Positions 1 to 10,013 of a DNA stretch of 22,782 nucleotides are shown in pieces. The notes under the pieces were generated by a model that saw nothing but the letters and a program-made list of their open reading frames with translations, was not told where the DNA came from and made no database searches. Numbering within the stretch: position 1 is the first letter of the stretch; every line of letters begins with the position of its first letter. The position numbers were made by a program, and so were the translations under genes. The DNA comes from Colimorpha sp045597945 (GTDB taxonomy: Bacteria; Bacteroidota; Bacteroidia; Bacteroidales; P3), in contig JAZLLD010000027.1 of NCBI GenBank assembly GCA_045597945.1, positions 1 through 22,782 on the forward strand, given 5' to 3'.

Positions 1-1655
<1,655 letters not shown>

Positions 1656-1700
1656 ATTTTTAAGAATTAAGTTGTTGCGATGTTGGTTTTTGTTGGTAGG

Positions 1701-3167
1701 TTATCTGCGGAGGCAGGTGTTGGTCGTTGGAACGGCCTGGGGGTGGACTATGGAAGTGGACCAGATCCAGATGTCGTTGTCGATTTCTGCCCATGTGAAA
1801 TTCCGCTTTTCGGACTGAAAGATAGTTGCTCTATTTATTTCGTCGTCGTCGGTTTCCAGGCAGTTGGGGGCATAGTCGAAGCAGGAGTTGAGGTTTTGCA
1901 GCAGATGATAGACTCTGTTGTTGGATGATGTTGCTCCGAGTGCGAGTTTGTTGGAGTCGTACATGGTCAGCGACTGTAACTTTCCGTCAGGCCAGTGGAG
2001 CTTGATGTAGGTCGGCCAGCCGGTTCCCGTCAGAGGCACAAGGAACAGTCTGCCGTTAGTGAAAGAGTTGTCTCTTCCCAGCACGGCCAGCGTGTTGTCG
2101 GATGGAGAATAGTCCAGGTCCAGCAGATAAGGATATTGTTGAGGGTGAATTGTTTTTGCCCATGAAATTTGGTTTGTCTCGTCCAGTTTCAGCAGGCTGT
2201 ATTGTCCGGCTCCGCTTGTATTGTAGTAAGTGCCGTAGACCAAGCAGCAGCTGTCGCGAGAGATAGGGCACATCATCATGGGGTTTCCGATGGAATATAC
2301 TGATGATGAGGAATATGTATCCGTCGGTCGGGGGAAGTAGCTTGCCTCATCGGTATAGGGCAAATTGGAATAAAAGAAATACTGATGATGAAATCCGGCT
2401 CTTTTGACAGTGTGTATCACATGTCTGTTGGATATTCCCCGCGGTGTCATCGATTCGTTTTCTAGCTCGGCAACTATTCGCATGAGGCCGTCGGTCACGC
2501 AGATGTCGTGAAATCGTTCGCTCGGGAATTCAGTGGAACTGACTTTCATCAGTGCGTATTCCCAGGCTATGGGCTGGCCGGGTAAGGCGGTTTCGGATAT
2601 TTCCAGTAGCAGAGGTGTGTTGGGCGGAATGTTCTCCCAGTTGTCGTCGCCACCACCACCGATGGCGGCAATCTGTGTGCGGATGCTGTTTGCCTCTGGG
2701 TCGTAGGCCACTAGTCGTGTCAGGCTGTCGGTCTGGGGGACTAGGCGAAGGTTTAGCGCACTGCTACTAGGGGCTATATTGCTAATGTCAAGATATCCTA
2801 TAAATCCTTGGTGATCAATGGATGACTCCAATCTGTCTTCTTTGGGTCTGTGCATCACACCGCAGAAATAGCACCTGCCGTCGTATACGCACATGTCTTT
2901 GACCACATAATGGTCGTCGGGGAGGGAGAACAGCTGCCCCAGGTTGCAGGAGAAGGCGTTTGAAGAGCCAAAGTTGAGTTCGGACACTATGAAATTATGT
3001 GTGTGGGTTCCTGTGGCACTGTGGGCTACGATGCGGTGGTTGTCGATGGTGCGCACTATCATGTCGTGTGCCTCGCCGATATCGTATCGCACATTGCTGG
3101 ATGTGGTGGTTTGGGCACAGATACTCATTAGTGGAAGGAGAAATAGAGCCAGGATAATCTTCTTCAT
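1701..3167 (-). CDS. Secreted protein of unknown function, 488 residues
   Basis: I do not recognise this family. It starts with a clear signal peptide (MKKIILALFLLPLMSICA, cleavage expected near residue 18), so it is exported across the inner membrane. The mature part is rich in Ser, Thr and Tyr. It has several short beta-prone stretches of the type D.CVYDGRCYFCGVM, DICVTDGLMRIVAEL and TLAVLGRDN.FTNGRLFLVP. These resemble successive beta-propeller blades, but that is inference. There are paired cysteines, fitting a periplasmic or extracellular protein, and no C-terminal sorting signal that I can identify. The start at 3167 is supported by a Bacteroidota promoter element about 120 bp upstream. 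The next gene, 45 bp downstream, begins with a nearly identical signal peptide, so the two probably act together outside the cytoplasm. Confidence 0.8.
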   Translation of the reverse strand: MKKIILALFLLPLMSICAQTTTSSNVRYDIGEAHDMIVRTIDNHRIVAHSATGTHTHNFIVSELNFGSSNAFSCNLGQLFSLPDDHYVVKDMCVYDGRCYFCGVMHRPKEDRLESSIDHQGFIGYLDISNIAPSSSALNLRLVPQTDSLTRLVAYDPEANSIRTQIAAIGGGGDDNWENIPPNTPLLLEISETALPGQPIAWEYALMKVSSTEFPSERFHDICVTDGLMRIVAELENESMTPRGISNRHVIHTVKRAGFHHQYFFYSNLPYTDEASYFPRPTDTYSSSSVYSIGNPMMMCPISRDSCCLVYGTYYNTSGAGQYSLLKLDETNQISWAKTIHPQQYPYLLDLDYSPSDNTLAVLGRDNSFTNGRLFLVPLTGTGWPTYIKLHWPDGKLQSLTMYDSNKLALGATSSNNRVYHLLQNLNSCFDYAPNCLETDDDEINRATIFQSEKRNFTWAEIDNDIWIWSTSIVHPQAVPTTNTCLRR

Positions 3168-3439
3168 AGCTGATTGTGTTTTGTGGTGAGGATTCTATTT
3201 ATTAACATGCCATTATTTGTTGAGTTGAATCCTCTTTACTCAAAAAATAGGCATAGGAGGCCTAATCTTTCAATGATTTTGACTTTGCAAAGATACAACT
3301 TTTTTTTGAGATGTGATTGTTTTTTTTTTTGAAAAAAATAAGTTTTGATTATCAGTGTTTTACGAATTTGTTTGTAATAATTGGACTGTGATGAGGTGTT
3401 TACGTCTTTCCATAATTTGGTGTTGAAATGGGTTGTGGG
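3168..3439. other. Intergenic region, AT-rich, between transporter and secreted pair
   Basis: These 272 bp hold no gene. They contain the minus-strand promoter element at 3288-3295 and long A/T homopolymer stretches (about 3301-3338). No strong rho-independent terminator for the upstream transporter gene is visible; the T-run/A-run near 3320-3338 could fold but only as an all-AT stem. Confidence 0.6.
3288..3295 (-). promoter_or_regulatory. Bacteroidota -7 promoter element (TATCTTTG) for the secreted gene pair
   Basis: On the minus strand this reads TATCTTTG, an exact match to the Bacteroidota primary sigma factor -7 consensus TAnnTTTG. Transcription would start near 3281 and leave a 5' leader of about 110-115 nt before the ATG at 3167. 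The upstream flank is a run of A on the minus strand. The -33 element is not obvious. The element also sits in the perfect palindrome CTTTGCAAAG (3283-3292), which may be chance. Confidence 0.6.
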
Positions 3440-4015
3440 TTAAAGTTTTGGCACTAGTCGTGAAGGAATGTTGCAGCCAATAAGATTTCCCAGAACGGTT
3501 GCCAGATAGACGGGGAATAGGCCTGGGCTAAGTTGTTGCCAACCAACTGCATAGTAGAATGCGTCGGCTACGCAGTGGTAGAATCCGCATAGGATGAATA
3601 CGGGCACGCAGAACAGCAGTGGCAGCCATTTGTCTTGGCGGGCAAAGGTGACGGCTGTGGTCATCAGCACTCCGCAGCCTATGGCCAGGGCAAAGGCTTG
3701 GGGCCAGGGGCAGGCGGCTCTGGAGGCGATGATGGCACTCACATCCAGATGTGTGGGCAATTGCGCCAGCAGCCAGCATCCAACGATGTTGCCCAGCAAG
3801 ATGGGCAGAAGTTCCCACCAACTTTTGCGTGTGATGAATCCGGCAGCCCCGGTGAAGAGTTTCAGCCGGTATGACACCACGGCAATGAGACCGATGGAGA
3901 AAAGCACGGCACCTGCCACACCGCCAACTTTCAGATATACAGTGCCTCCAATGCCGATGCATCCACCTGCCAGCACTGCCGACCAGAATAATTTCAGAAG
4001 ATATTTGTATGTCAT
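3440..4015 (-). CDS. Formate/nitrite transporter family protein, short form
   Basis: This is a polytopic membrane protein of 191 residues matching the FNT (FocA/NirC) family of pentameric channels for small monovalent anions such as formate, nitrite or hydrosulfide. The family's LFTG motif of the first broken helix is present (residues 53-56). The central pore histidine lies in CGFYHCVADAF (His147). Two GN..G helix motifs are at LLGNIVG and VLGNLIG. It is shorter than the roughly 280 residues of FocA, but compact FNT proteins near 190 residues are usual in anaerobic gut bacteria. The sequence around the histidine differs from the common FEHCVANMF form (Glu to Tyr, Asn to Asp). The transported anion cannot be read from sequence. 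It is the last gene of the minus-strand run, 63 bp after a DUF4230 gene. Confidence 0.85.
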   Translation of the reverse strand: MTYKYLLKLFWSAVLAGGCIGIGGTVYLKVGGVAGAVLFSIGLIAVVSYRLKLFTGAAGFITRKSWWELLPILLGNIVGCWLLAQLPTHLDVSAIIASRAACPWPQAFALAIGCGVLMTTAVTFARQDKWLPLLFCVPVFILCGFYHCVADAFYYAVGWQQLSPGLFPVYLATVLGNLIGCNIPSRLVPKL

Positions 4016-4078
4016 ATTGGTTGAGCTGCTTTGTATTATATTATATGTATTATTTATTGGAGGGTTTGTTTTGGGGGA

Positions 4079-4708
4079 TTATTTTTCAAATAGTATTTCC
4101 ACATGTTTGAATCCCAAGCCCATGAATAGCAGTTGGATGCGTTCTTTGCCATTTCGCTCGGCATCTTTCAGGATGTTGTCGGCCAGGGCATGTTTCTCAA
4201 TGCGTTGGCGTGCTAGGTTTTTGTATTTTGTTACTTGCTTATGGGTCCAACGGCCTGATTCTACGAATGTTTCGCAGTCTGAAGGGTTGGTTATCACATC
4301 CAGCACTTTGGCTTTGGGGAGGGTGATCACGATGGATGTGTCTGACAGAATGTTGGTTTCCATTTCGCTGAGGTCAAAGCCTACGCGGACGGTGCCCTTG
4401 ACGATGATGGCTATTTCGTCGGTGCCGAAGGTGCGTTTGCGTCTGGCGGACACCACGGTCTCCTCCTGGTAGTTGGCGGTGCAAAATTCGTCAATTTTTT
4501 TTATCTCGGTGATGGTCTGGGTGATGGTGCGGGAAATCTTGTGGTGGTTGCCAAAGCCTTTTTGCAGTCGGCCTAACCCTAGGGCAAGGATGGCCACGAT
4601 TGCCAGCAGTAGAATGGTTTTCACCAGTAAGTTGCTGCCTTTGATTATGGCGACAAGACCCTTCCATAACTTTGACAGTCCTTTGCTTTCAGCCTTATTT
4701 TCATTCAT
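4079..4708 (-). CDS. DUF4230 family membrane-anchored protein
   Basis: This 209-residue protein has one transmembrane helix at residues 28-46 and no lipobox, so it is anchored as a signal-anchor protein with its bulk probably outside the inner membrane. The remainder fits DUF4230, a family of unknown function frequent in Bacteroidota. It has a beta-rich core with VKGTVRVGFDLS (103-114), TIVITLPKAK-like ITLPKAK (128-134) and TNPSD (140-144), then a long charged helix and a hydrophobic end with GLGFKHVEILF. The neighbouring upstream gene encodes a paralogue with the same ordered motifs (23 bp gap), so the two look like a duplicated pair. No catalytic residues are apparent. Function is unknown. 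Confidence 0.75.
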   Translation of the reverse strand: MNENKAESKGLSKLWKGLVAIIKGSNLLVKTILLLAIVAILALGLGRLQKGFGNHHKISRTITQTITEIKKIDEFCTANYQEETVVSARRKRTFGTDEIAIIVKGTVRVGFDLSEMETNILSDTSIVITLPKAKVLDVITNPSDCETFVESGRWTHKQVTKYKNLARQRIEKHALADNILKDAERNGKERIQLLFMGLGFKHVEILFEK

Positions 4709-4731
4709 GATATTTAATGGTTTGGTTGTGA

Positions 4732-5277
4732 TTACTGTGCGTTAAAAGTGATTTCTATATCGTTGAATCCGTTTGACTTCAGGAGCAATTCGAAGAAGTC
4801 TTTCGCATTGTTTTCGGCCTCGCTGATGATGCTTTGGCGAAGGTCTTGGTCGGTGCGGATGGCATATTCTCCGGCTCTGAGGATTTCGTCTATTTCTTTC
4901 TGCGAATATTTCTTGCGCAAGGCACCTACTTTTGAATAAGCAATGGTGATGTCCTTGGGCTTGATGTTGATGGTCATAATTTTGGCCTTGGGCAATGTGA
5001 GGCGCGCTTTCTTGCCATCAATCTTGATGTCGCTGTCGGTCACTTGTTCCAAGTCAATGCCGGCTTTCACGGTGGCCTTTACAGAGAGCAGTACTTTTTT
5101 GTCGCCCAACAGTTTCCAGGTTTCGTCGCTGTTGCGTATAATTTGGCGCACGGTGTATTCAACGGTGCTCAGTTCGGCTTTCTTGATTTTGTAGCGGATG
5201 TCCTTGGTTTCGCCCTTGTGGCAAGCCGAGCAACTGAGTAGGGCAGTGATTAGGATTAAGGGGATGATTTTTCGCAT
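4732..5277 (-). CDS. DUF4230 family lipoprotein
   Basis: This protein has 181 residues. I chose the ATG at 5277 and not the upstream in-frame ATG at 5337. The later start gives a proper signal peptide, MRKIIPLILITALLSCSAC, and avoids overlap with the gene before it. Cys16 or Cys19 is the likely lipidated residue, so the protein is probably membrane-tethered in the envelope. The core has KATVKAGIDLEQV (67-79), LTLPKAK (93-99) and the C-terminal GFNDIEITF. These align in order with GTVRVGFDLS, ITLPKAK and GFKHVEILF of the next gene, making it a paralogue of DUF4230 type. It follows the oligopeptide-binding-like lipoprotein gene by 37 bp. The function of the family is unknown. Confidence 0.75.
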   Translation of the reverse strand: MRKIIPLILITALLSCSACHKGETKDIRYKIKKAELSTVEYTVRQIIRNSDETWKLLGDKKVLLSVKATVKAGIDLEQVTDSDIKIDGKKARLTLPKAKIMTINIKPKDITIAYSKVGALRKKYSQKEIDEILRAGEYAIRTDQDLRQSIISEAENNAKDFFELLLKSNGFNDIEITFNAQ

Positions 5278-5314
5278 ATTTGCTTGTATTATAGTTTTTT
5301 CGGATGGACAGGGT

Positions 5315-6931
5315 TTATTGTTTGTCGATGCTGACATATCTGAGGTCCAATGCGTTCATTGCATTGGATTTAAGACCATGGATGTTGGGATGGGTGAAAT
5401 GCAGCACTTGGTCGTAGTAGAGCACCACCACTGGGGCGTCGGCCATAACAAGGCTGTCCATCTGTCGGTAGATGGTGAGGCGATCTTGCTCGGAGGTGAC
5501 GGTTTTGGCCTGGCGGTAGAGTTTGTCGTACTGCGAATTGTTGTAGCGTGTGTAGTTGGCACCGTCGGGGCAACGGTTTGGCGAGTAGAAGAGTGAGAGA
5601 TAGTTCTCAGCATCGGGATAATCGGCAATCCAGCTGCCACGAAACCAGGCACTTTTGCCCTGGGCAATCTGCTCGCGCAGGGCGGCAGGCGGATTGACGT
5701 CCACCTTGATTTGTATGCCGATGAGACCAAGCTGTTGTTGGATATATTTGCAGAGGTCCAGATAGCTGCTGGTGGTGGCAAGGGTTATAACGGGTAAGCC
5801 CTGGCCATGGGGATATCCGGCCTCGGCCAGCAGGGTTAAGGCTTTGGTTGGATTATAGTCATAGCCGTAGGCGGCCACGGTGTCGAATCCGGGCAGTCCG
5901 CAGGGGACCATGCCTCCGGTGCCGGGAGCACCGATGCCGTTGCGCAGATATTTCATCATCTTCCGGCGGTCGAATCCATAGCTGATGGCCTGGCGAATGC
6001 GGCGGTCGTGAAGGGGAGAGGTGGGGGACTCCATGCGAAAGCCTAGATACTCGGTATTGAGGAAAGGTGTGCTTACCATGTTGATTCTGCCGGCATATTT
6101 TTCGCGGAGTTGCCCGGTGCGGGTGAGCAGTTCGTCTTTGTAGGATGCGTCAAGCGAATTCATAAAGTCGAGATTGCCTTTGACAAATTCCAGAAAGGTG
6201 GTTTGCTTGTCGACAATAAAGGTTACGGCCACGGCATCGAGGTAGGGGAGTTGGTGGCCAAGGCTGTCGCACTCGAAATAGTTGGGGTTGCGTCGCATCA
6301 CGAGTTTGACATTCTCTTTCCAAAGCTGCAGTCGGAATGGGCCTGTGCCGCAAGGGTGTTGGCGAAAGTCGGCACCATAATGGTCTACAACTTCATGTGG
6401 AACTACCGAGCAGTAGACCATGCCTAAGAGGCTGAGAAATGGGCTGAAGGGTTTTTGTAGTTGGATAATGAATGTGCTGTCGTTAGGGGCTGAGAAGTCT
6501 TTGACTTCGCTGAAGACCCACCGCCCGGGTGAAGCCACGTTGGGGTCTAGTATGCGGTGGAAAGAGTAGAGGAAGTCGGATGCTGTCACACGTCGTGTCG
6601 AATCCGGTGTGTTGAAGAGTTCGGAATGATGAAAATAGACATCGTTGCGTAGTGTGAAAGTGTAGATGGTGCCGTCGGCCGAGATTTCCCACTGCTTGGC
6701 AATGCAAGGCTGTGGCTGGCAGTGTTCGTCTAGGCGAACCAGTCCGTTATATAGCTGAGAACAACCCCAGATTAGGGCTTGGTCCTTGGCAAAGGCTGGG
6801 TCGAGAGTGGCAATGCCAGCAGATTCGTTGTAGCGGAATATCTGCTTGTCGGAGTTGTCCGGCATGGCACAGGCGGCAAAGAACAGCAGGGCCAAAATCG
6901 TGGTTGTGAAAAAAATGAAGCGTCGGTACAT
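5315..6931 (-). CDS. ABC transporter substrate-binding lipoprotein, OppA/DppA type
   Basis: This is a 538-residue protein of solute-binding protein family 5, the class that binds peptides, nickel complexes or oligosaccharides for ABC importers. It starts with a lipoprotein signal (LALLFFAAC, Cys21). Family hallmarks follow: TLDPAFAKD and a region Q.YNGLVRLDE near residues 43-68, the AKQWEISADGTIYTFTLR stretch (78-95) and GTGPFRLQLWKENVKL (195-210) followed by RRNPNYFE. The full-length two-lobed fold is present. No permease or ATPase genes are near, so it is an orphan binding protein whose partners must be encoded elsewhere, or it has another role. It lies 12 bp after the amidohydrolase gene, suggesting cotranscription. 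Substrate cannot be assigned, though a peptide is the default guess. Confidence 0.88.
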   Translation of the reverse strand: MYRRFIFFTTTILALLFFAACAMPDNSDKQIFRYNESAGIATLDPAFAKDQALIWGCSQLYNGLVRLDEHCQPQPCIAKQWEISADGTIYTFTLRNDVYFHHSELFNTPDSTRRVTASDFLYSFHRILDPNVASPGRWVFSEVKDFSAPNDSTFIIQLQKPFSPFLSLLGMVYCSVVPHEVVDHYGADFRQHPCGTGPFRLQLWKENVKLVMRRNPNYFECDSLGHQLPYLDAVAVTFIVDKQTTFLEFVKGNLDFMNSLDASYKDELLTRTGQLREKYAGRINMVSTPFLNTEYLGFRMESPTSPLHDRRIRQAISYGFDRRKMMKYLRNGIGAPGTGGMVPCGLPGFDTVAAYGYDYNPTKALTLLAEAGYPHGQGLPVITLATTSSYLDLCKYIQQQLGLIGIQIKVDVNPPAALREQIAQGKSAWFRGSWIADYPDAENYLSLFYSPNRCPDGANYTRYNNSQYDKLYRQAKTVTSEQDRLTIYRQMDSLVMADAPVVVLYYDQVLHFTHPNIHGLKSNAMNALDLRYVSIDKQ

Positions 6932-6943
6932 CTATTGGTACTA

Positions 6944-8197
6944 TTAGTTTGCCATCAGTTTGTTAGCCACCCGCCGGGCCTCCTTGAAGGTGACGGATTC
7001 GGAGTCTATCTGCCTGTGTAGCATGATGGGACGACCATCGCAGAAGACAGAATCTATGCAGTCGGGGTGGGCAGCATAGATAAGGTTGGCCAGGGTGTCG
7101 TGGTTTGGAATAAAGGCGTGGTTGTCTAAGTCAATGAGCAGTAGATCTGCCAGCGCACCCACCTCAATGGTGCCGCCTTGAAGACCTAGGCCTTTGTAGC
7201 CATTAGTCGACATCACCTGCAGTAGTTCGTTGACAGGCAGCACTGTGGGGTCTTGCCGTATGCCCTTTTGCAAATACGACATGAACTTGGCAGCCTCAAT
7301 AATGTCCAGGTTGTTGCTGGAAGCGCTGCCGTCGGTGCCGATTGTCACGTTTGCTCCGGCATCTCGCAGTTCGGTGTAAGGGAGGAAATGACCTGAGCCG
7401 AGTTTCAGGTTGGAGCAGGGATTGTGGGTGACGGTGACGTGATAGCTGCCTATGAGTTTGATTTCCTCAGAACTCAAATGGAGGCTGTGGGCACCAGAGA
7501 AATGTTCTCCGGTGAGGTCGAGCACTCCCAGTCGGTGTAGCAATTCGTATGGCCGGCAGCCATGATCTTTGAGGCAGTTGTTAACCTCTCCCTGCGTCTC
7601 TGACATGTGGGTGTGGAGCAGCAACCCATAGCGTTGGCACATCTCGGCACATTTGCGGAGCCCTTTCTCGCTCACGGTGTAGATGGCATGGGGCGCAATG
7701 GCAAGGCTGACAAGATTTCGGTAGGGCTCAATGGCTGTGAGCGTGGATTCAATAGTGGAAGGTGTGATATTCTCGGCATCGCCAAAGGCATTGATGCCCA
7801 AAGTGCAGCGTATGCCCATCTCTGCTGCGGCTTTGGCGGCGGCGGGGATGTGGAAATACATGTCGGAGAAAAGCGTTGTGCCGCAACGAATCATTTCGGT
7901 GGCGGCCAGGCGTGTACCCCAATAAACTATATCTTCATCTAAGTTTTTCTCTTTGGGCCAGATGTAGTCGTTGAGCCAAGTCATGAGCGGCAAGTCGTTG
8001 CCGTAGCCGCGGAAGAGGCTCATGGCGGCATGTGTGTGCATGTTGGCAAAAGATGGTATTGCGGCACATCCTTCGCCACAGATGGTCGTGGCCTCTTCGG
8101 GCACAGGGATGTCCTGCCCAATAGCGGCAATACGGTTGCTTTGGATGAGGATGTTGGTTACCTCGCCGTTGAGAATCACATTATTGATATAGTACAT
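6944..8197 (-). CDS. mtaD: Amidohydrolase, 5'-methylthioadenosine / S-adenosylhomocysteine deaminase type
   Basis: This cytosolic metal-dependent hydrolase of 417 residues belongs to the amidohydrolase superfamily, ATZ/TRZ-like branch. Metal ligands can be placed at His54 and His56 (ANMHTHAAMSLFRG), His197 (LLLHTHMSET) and Asp289 (TIGTDGSASSNN). The GTDGSASSNNLD segment and HMSET.GEV are typical of MTA/SAH deaminases such as Thermotoga TM0936, which convert adenosine-type thioether nucleosides to the inosine form. Related enzymes deaminate other purines or hydrolyse guanine-like substrates, so exact substrate is inferred. The gene starts 3 bp after atpC ends and the binding-protein gene starts 12 bp after its stop. 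It is therefore embedded in the atpDC transcription unit. Confidence 0.85.
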   Translation of the reverse strand: MYYINNVILNGEVTNILIQSNRIAAIGQDIPVPEEATTICGEGCAAIPSFANMHTHAAMSLFRGYGNDLPLMTWLNDYIWPKEKNLDEDIVYWGTRLAATEMIRCGTTLFSDMYFHIPAAAKAAAEMGIRCTLGINAFGDAENITPSTIESTLTAIEPYRNLVSLAIAPHAIYTVSEKGLRKCAEMCQRYGLLLHTHMSETQGEVNNCLKDHGCRPYELLHRLGVLDLTGEHFSGAHSLHLSSEEIKLIGSYHVTVTHNPCSNLKLGSGHFLPYTELRDAGANVTIGTDGSASSNNLDIIEAAKFMSYLQKGIRQDPTVLPVNELLQVMSTNGYKGLGLQGGTIEVGALADLLLIDLDNHAFIPNHDTLANLIYAAHPDCIDSVFCDGRPIMLHRQIDSESVTFKEARRVANKLMAN

Positions 8198-8200
8198 AGT

Positions 8201-8437
8201 CTATTGGACTAAAATGAGCACTTGGTTCTGCTGGCATTTGATGACACCGCCACGAATCTCAAATGTCTTGGTCTCTTTGGCATCGGTTACAAGCCGTAAG
8301 GTGCCGTGAGTCAGTGCCGATACGATGGGGGCATGGTTCTCCAATAGCTGAAAACTGCCGCCCACGCCGGGCAGGTGGACCAGTGAAGCCTCGCCGTCGT
8401 AGAGTATGGTGTCGGGTGTGGTGATTTTTACTTGCAT
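8201..8437 (-). CDS. atpC: F1Fo ATP synthase subunit epsilon (head domain only)
   Basis: The protein has 78 residues. It matches the N-terminal beta-sandwich of ATP synthase epsilon: VKITTPDTILYDGEASLVHLPGVGGSFQLLENHAPIVSAL, with the conserved GSFQLL.NHAP loop (usually G.LGILPNHAP). The epsilon subunit is part of the central stalk of F1 and couples rotation to catalysis. The typical bacterial protein is about 130-140 residues and ends in two regulatory helices. That domain is absent here, as is common in Bacteroidota. It starts 11 bp after atpD, the usual order, and ends 3 bp before the amidohydrolase gene. Confidence 0.92.
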   Translation of the reverse strand: MQVKITTPDTILYDGEASLVHLPGVGGSFQLLENHAPIVSALTHGTLRLVTDAKETKTFEIRGGVIKCQQNQVLILVQ

Positions 8438-8448
8438 AACACCAGGTT

Positions 8449-9957
8449 TTATTTGGTTTCAGCCAGAATCTTCTCACCCTTTTCAATGGCTTCTTCAATC
8501 GTGCCGACAAGCAGGAAGGCCTGCTCGGGAAGATAGTCTACGTCGCCATTGAGAATCATGTTGAAACCCTTGATGGTGTCCTCGATGCTGACAAATTTTC
8601 CTTGCAGACCGGTGAAGGCCTCGGCCACATGGAAGGGCTGTGAGAGGAAGCGCTGCACACGGCGTGCACGAGAAACAACTAGCTTGTCGCTCTCGCCAAG
8701 TTCCTCCATACCGAGGATGGCGATGATGTCTTGTAACTCGTTGTAGCGCTGGAGGATCTGCTTGACTTTCTGTGCGGTTTGGTAGTGCTCTTCGCCAACG
8801 ATGTCGGGAGAGAGAATGCGTGAGGTGGACTCAAGAGGATCGACAGCGGGGTAGATGCCGAGCTCGGAAATCTTGCGGCTGAGCACGGTTTGTGCGTCAA
8901 GGTGGGCAAAGGTGGTAGCGGGAGCAGGGTCGGTGAGGTCGTCGGCAGGCACATAGACGGCCTGGACAGAAGTGATTGAACCGCGTTTGGTGGAGGTGAT
9001 GCGCTCTTGCATCATACCCATCTCGGTGGCCAGGGTGGGCTGATATCCTACTGCGGAAGGCATGCGTCCAAGCAATGCGGAGACCTCAGAACCTGCCTGG
9101 GTGAAGCGGAAGATGTTGTCGATGAAGAGAAGAATGTCGCGACCGCCGGTTTTCTCATCGCCATCGCGGAAATACTCGGCGAGGGTCAGACCGCTGAGTG
9201 CTACGCGGGCACGGGCACCCGGGGTTTCGTTCATCTGGCCGAAAACCATGGTGCATTTTGAATCCCTCACAGCTTGAGGGTCTACTTTGGAGAGGTCCCA
9301 GCCGCCTTCTTCCATGCTCTTGGCGAATTCTGGTCCGTAGTTGATAACGCCGGCCTCAATCATTTCGCGCAGAAGGTCGTTGCCCTCGCGGGTGCGTTCA
9401 CCCACACCGGTGAAGACAGACATGCCGGAATATTTCTTAGCAATATTGTTGATAAGCTCTTGGATAAGCACTGTCTTGCCCACGCCGGCACCTCCGAAGA
9501 GGCCGATTTTGCCACCCTTGAGGAATGGTTGGATGAGGTCGATGACCTTGATGCCGGTGAAAAGCACCTCTTGCGATGTGGCCAGGCTTTCAAACTTTGG
9601 AGGTTCGCGGTGAATACCGTAACGCTTTGTGTGCTCAGGGTCGGGCATACCGTCGATAGCTTTGCCAATCACGTTGAAAAGTCGGCCGTTGATGTTCTCG
9701 CTCACGGGCATGGAAATAGGACCACCCAGAGAGATGACCTCGGTGCCGCGCTGAAGGCCGTCGGTGCTGTCCATGGCGATGGTTCGCATGGTGTTCTCTC
9801 CAATATCCTGTTGGCATTCTAGAATGACTTCGGTGCCGTCGGGTCGGACCACTTTTAGGGCATCGTAGATGTCGGGGAGTGAAGCATTATCGTCGAAAAC
9901 TACGTCAACAACAGCTCCGATGATTTGGCAGATTTTTCCTTTGACAGTTTGTTCCAT
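8449..9957 (-). CDS. atpD: F1Fo ATP synthase subunit beta
   Basis: This is the 502-residue catalytic beta subunit of F1, the site of ATP synthesis at the cytoplasmic face of the membrane. The Walker A motif GGAGVGKT is at residues 155-162. GERTREGND with the catalytic glutamate is near 186-194. ILLFIDNIFRFTQAGSEVSA covers the Walker B region, and MPSAVGYQPTL follows. The start at 9957 gives the expected N-terminus (GKICQIIGAVVDVVF). Only atpD and atpC are present here. The genes for subunits a, c, b, delta, alpha and gamma are not in this window, so the ATP synthase genes are split over at least two loci. A weak -7-like box lies about 57 bp upstream. Confidence 0.98.
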   Translation of the reverse strand: MEQTVKGKICQIIGAVVDVVFDDNASLPDIYDALKVVRPDGTEVILECQQDIGENTMRTIAMDSTDGLQRGTEVISLGGPISMPVSENINGRLFNVIGKAIDGMPDPEHTKRYGIHREPPKFESLATSQEVLFTGIKVIDLIQPFLKGGKIGLFGGAGVGKTVLIQELINNIAKKYSGMSVFTGVGERTREGNDLLREMIEAGVINYGPEFAKSMEEGGWDLSKVDPQAVRDSKCTMVFGQMNETPGARARVALSGLTLAEYFRDGDEKTGGRDILLFIDNIFRFTQAGSEVSALLGRMPSAVGYQPTLATEMGMMQERITSTKRGSITSVQAVYVPADDLTDPAPATTFAHLDAQTVLSRKISELGIYPAVDPLESTSRILSPDIVGEEHYQTAQKVKQILQRYNELQDIIAILGMEELGESDKLVVSRARRVQRFLSQPFHVAEAFTGLQGKFVSIEDTIKGFNMILNGDVDYLPEQAFLLVGTIEEAIEKGEKILAETK

Positions 9958-10013
9958 GTATGATGTATTTTTTTGTTCAATTACTGATGGTGAAATTCCA
10001 TGATTTCAATCTG

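Noticed and set aside
3301..3338. Long T and A homopolymer tracts as a terminator for the transporter gene
   Set aside because: The only stem possible is all A-T with almost no loop; it is more likely an AT-rich upstream promoter flank.
5278..5337. Upstream start for the DUF4230 lipoprotein at 5337
   Set aside because: It would overlap the preceding lipoprotein gene and bury the signal peptide 20 residues inside the protein.
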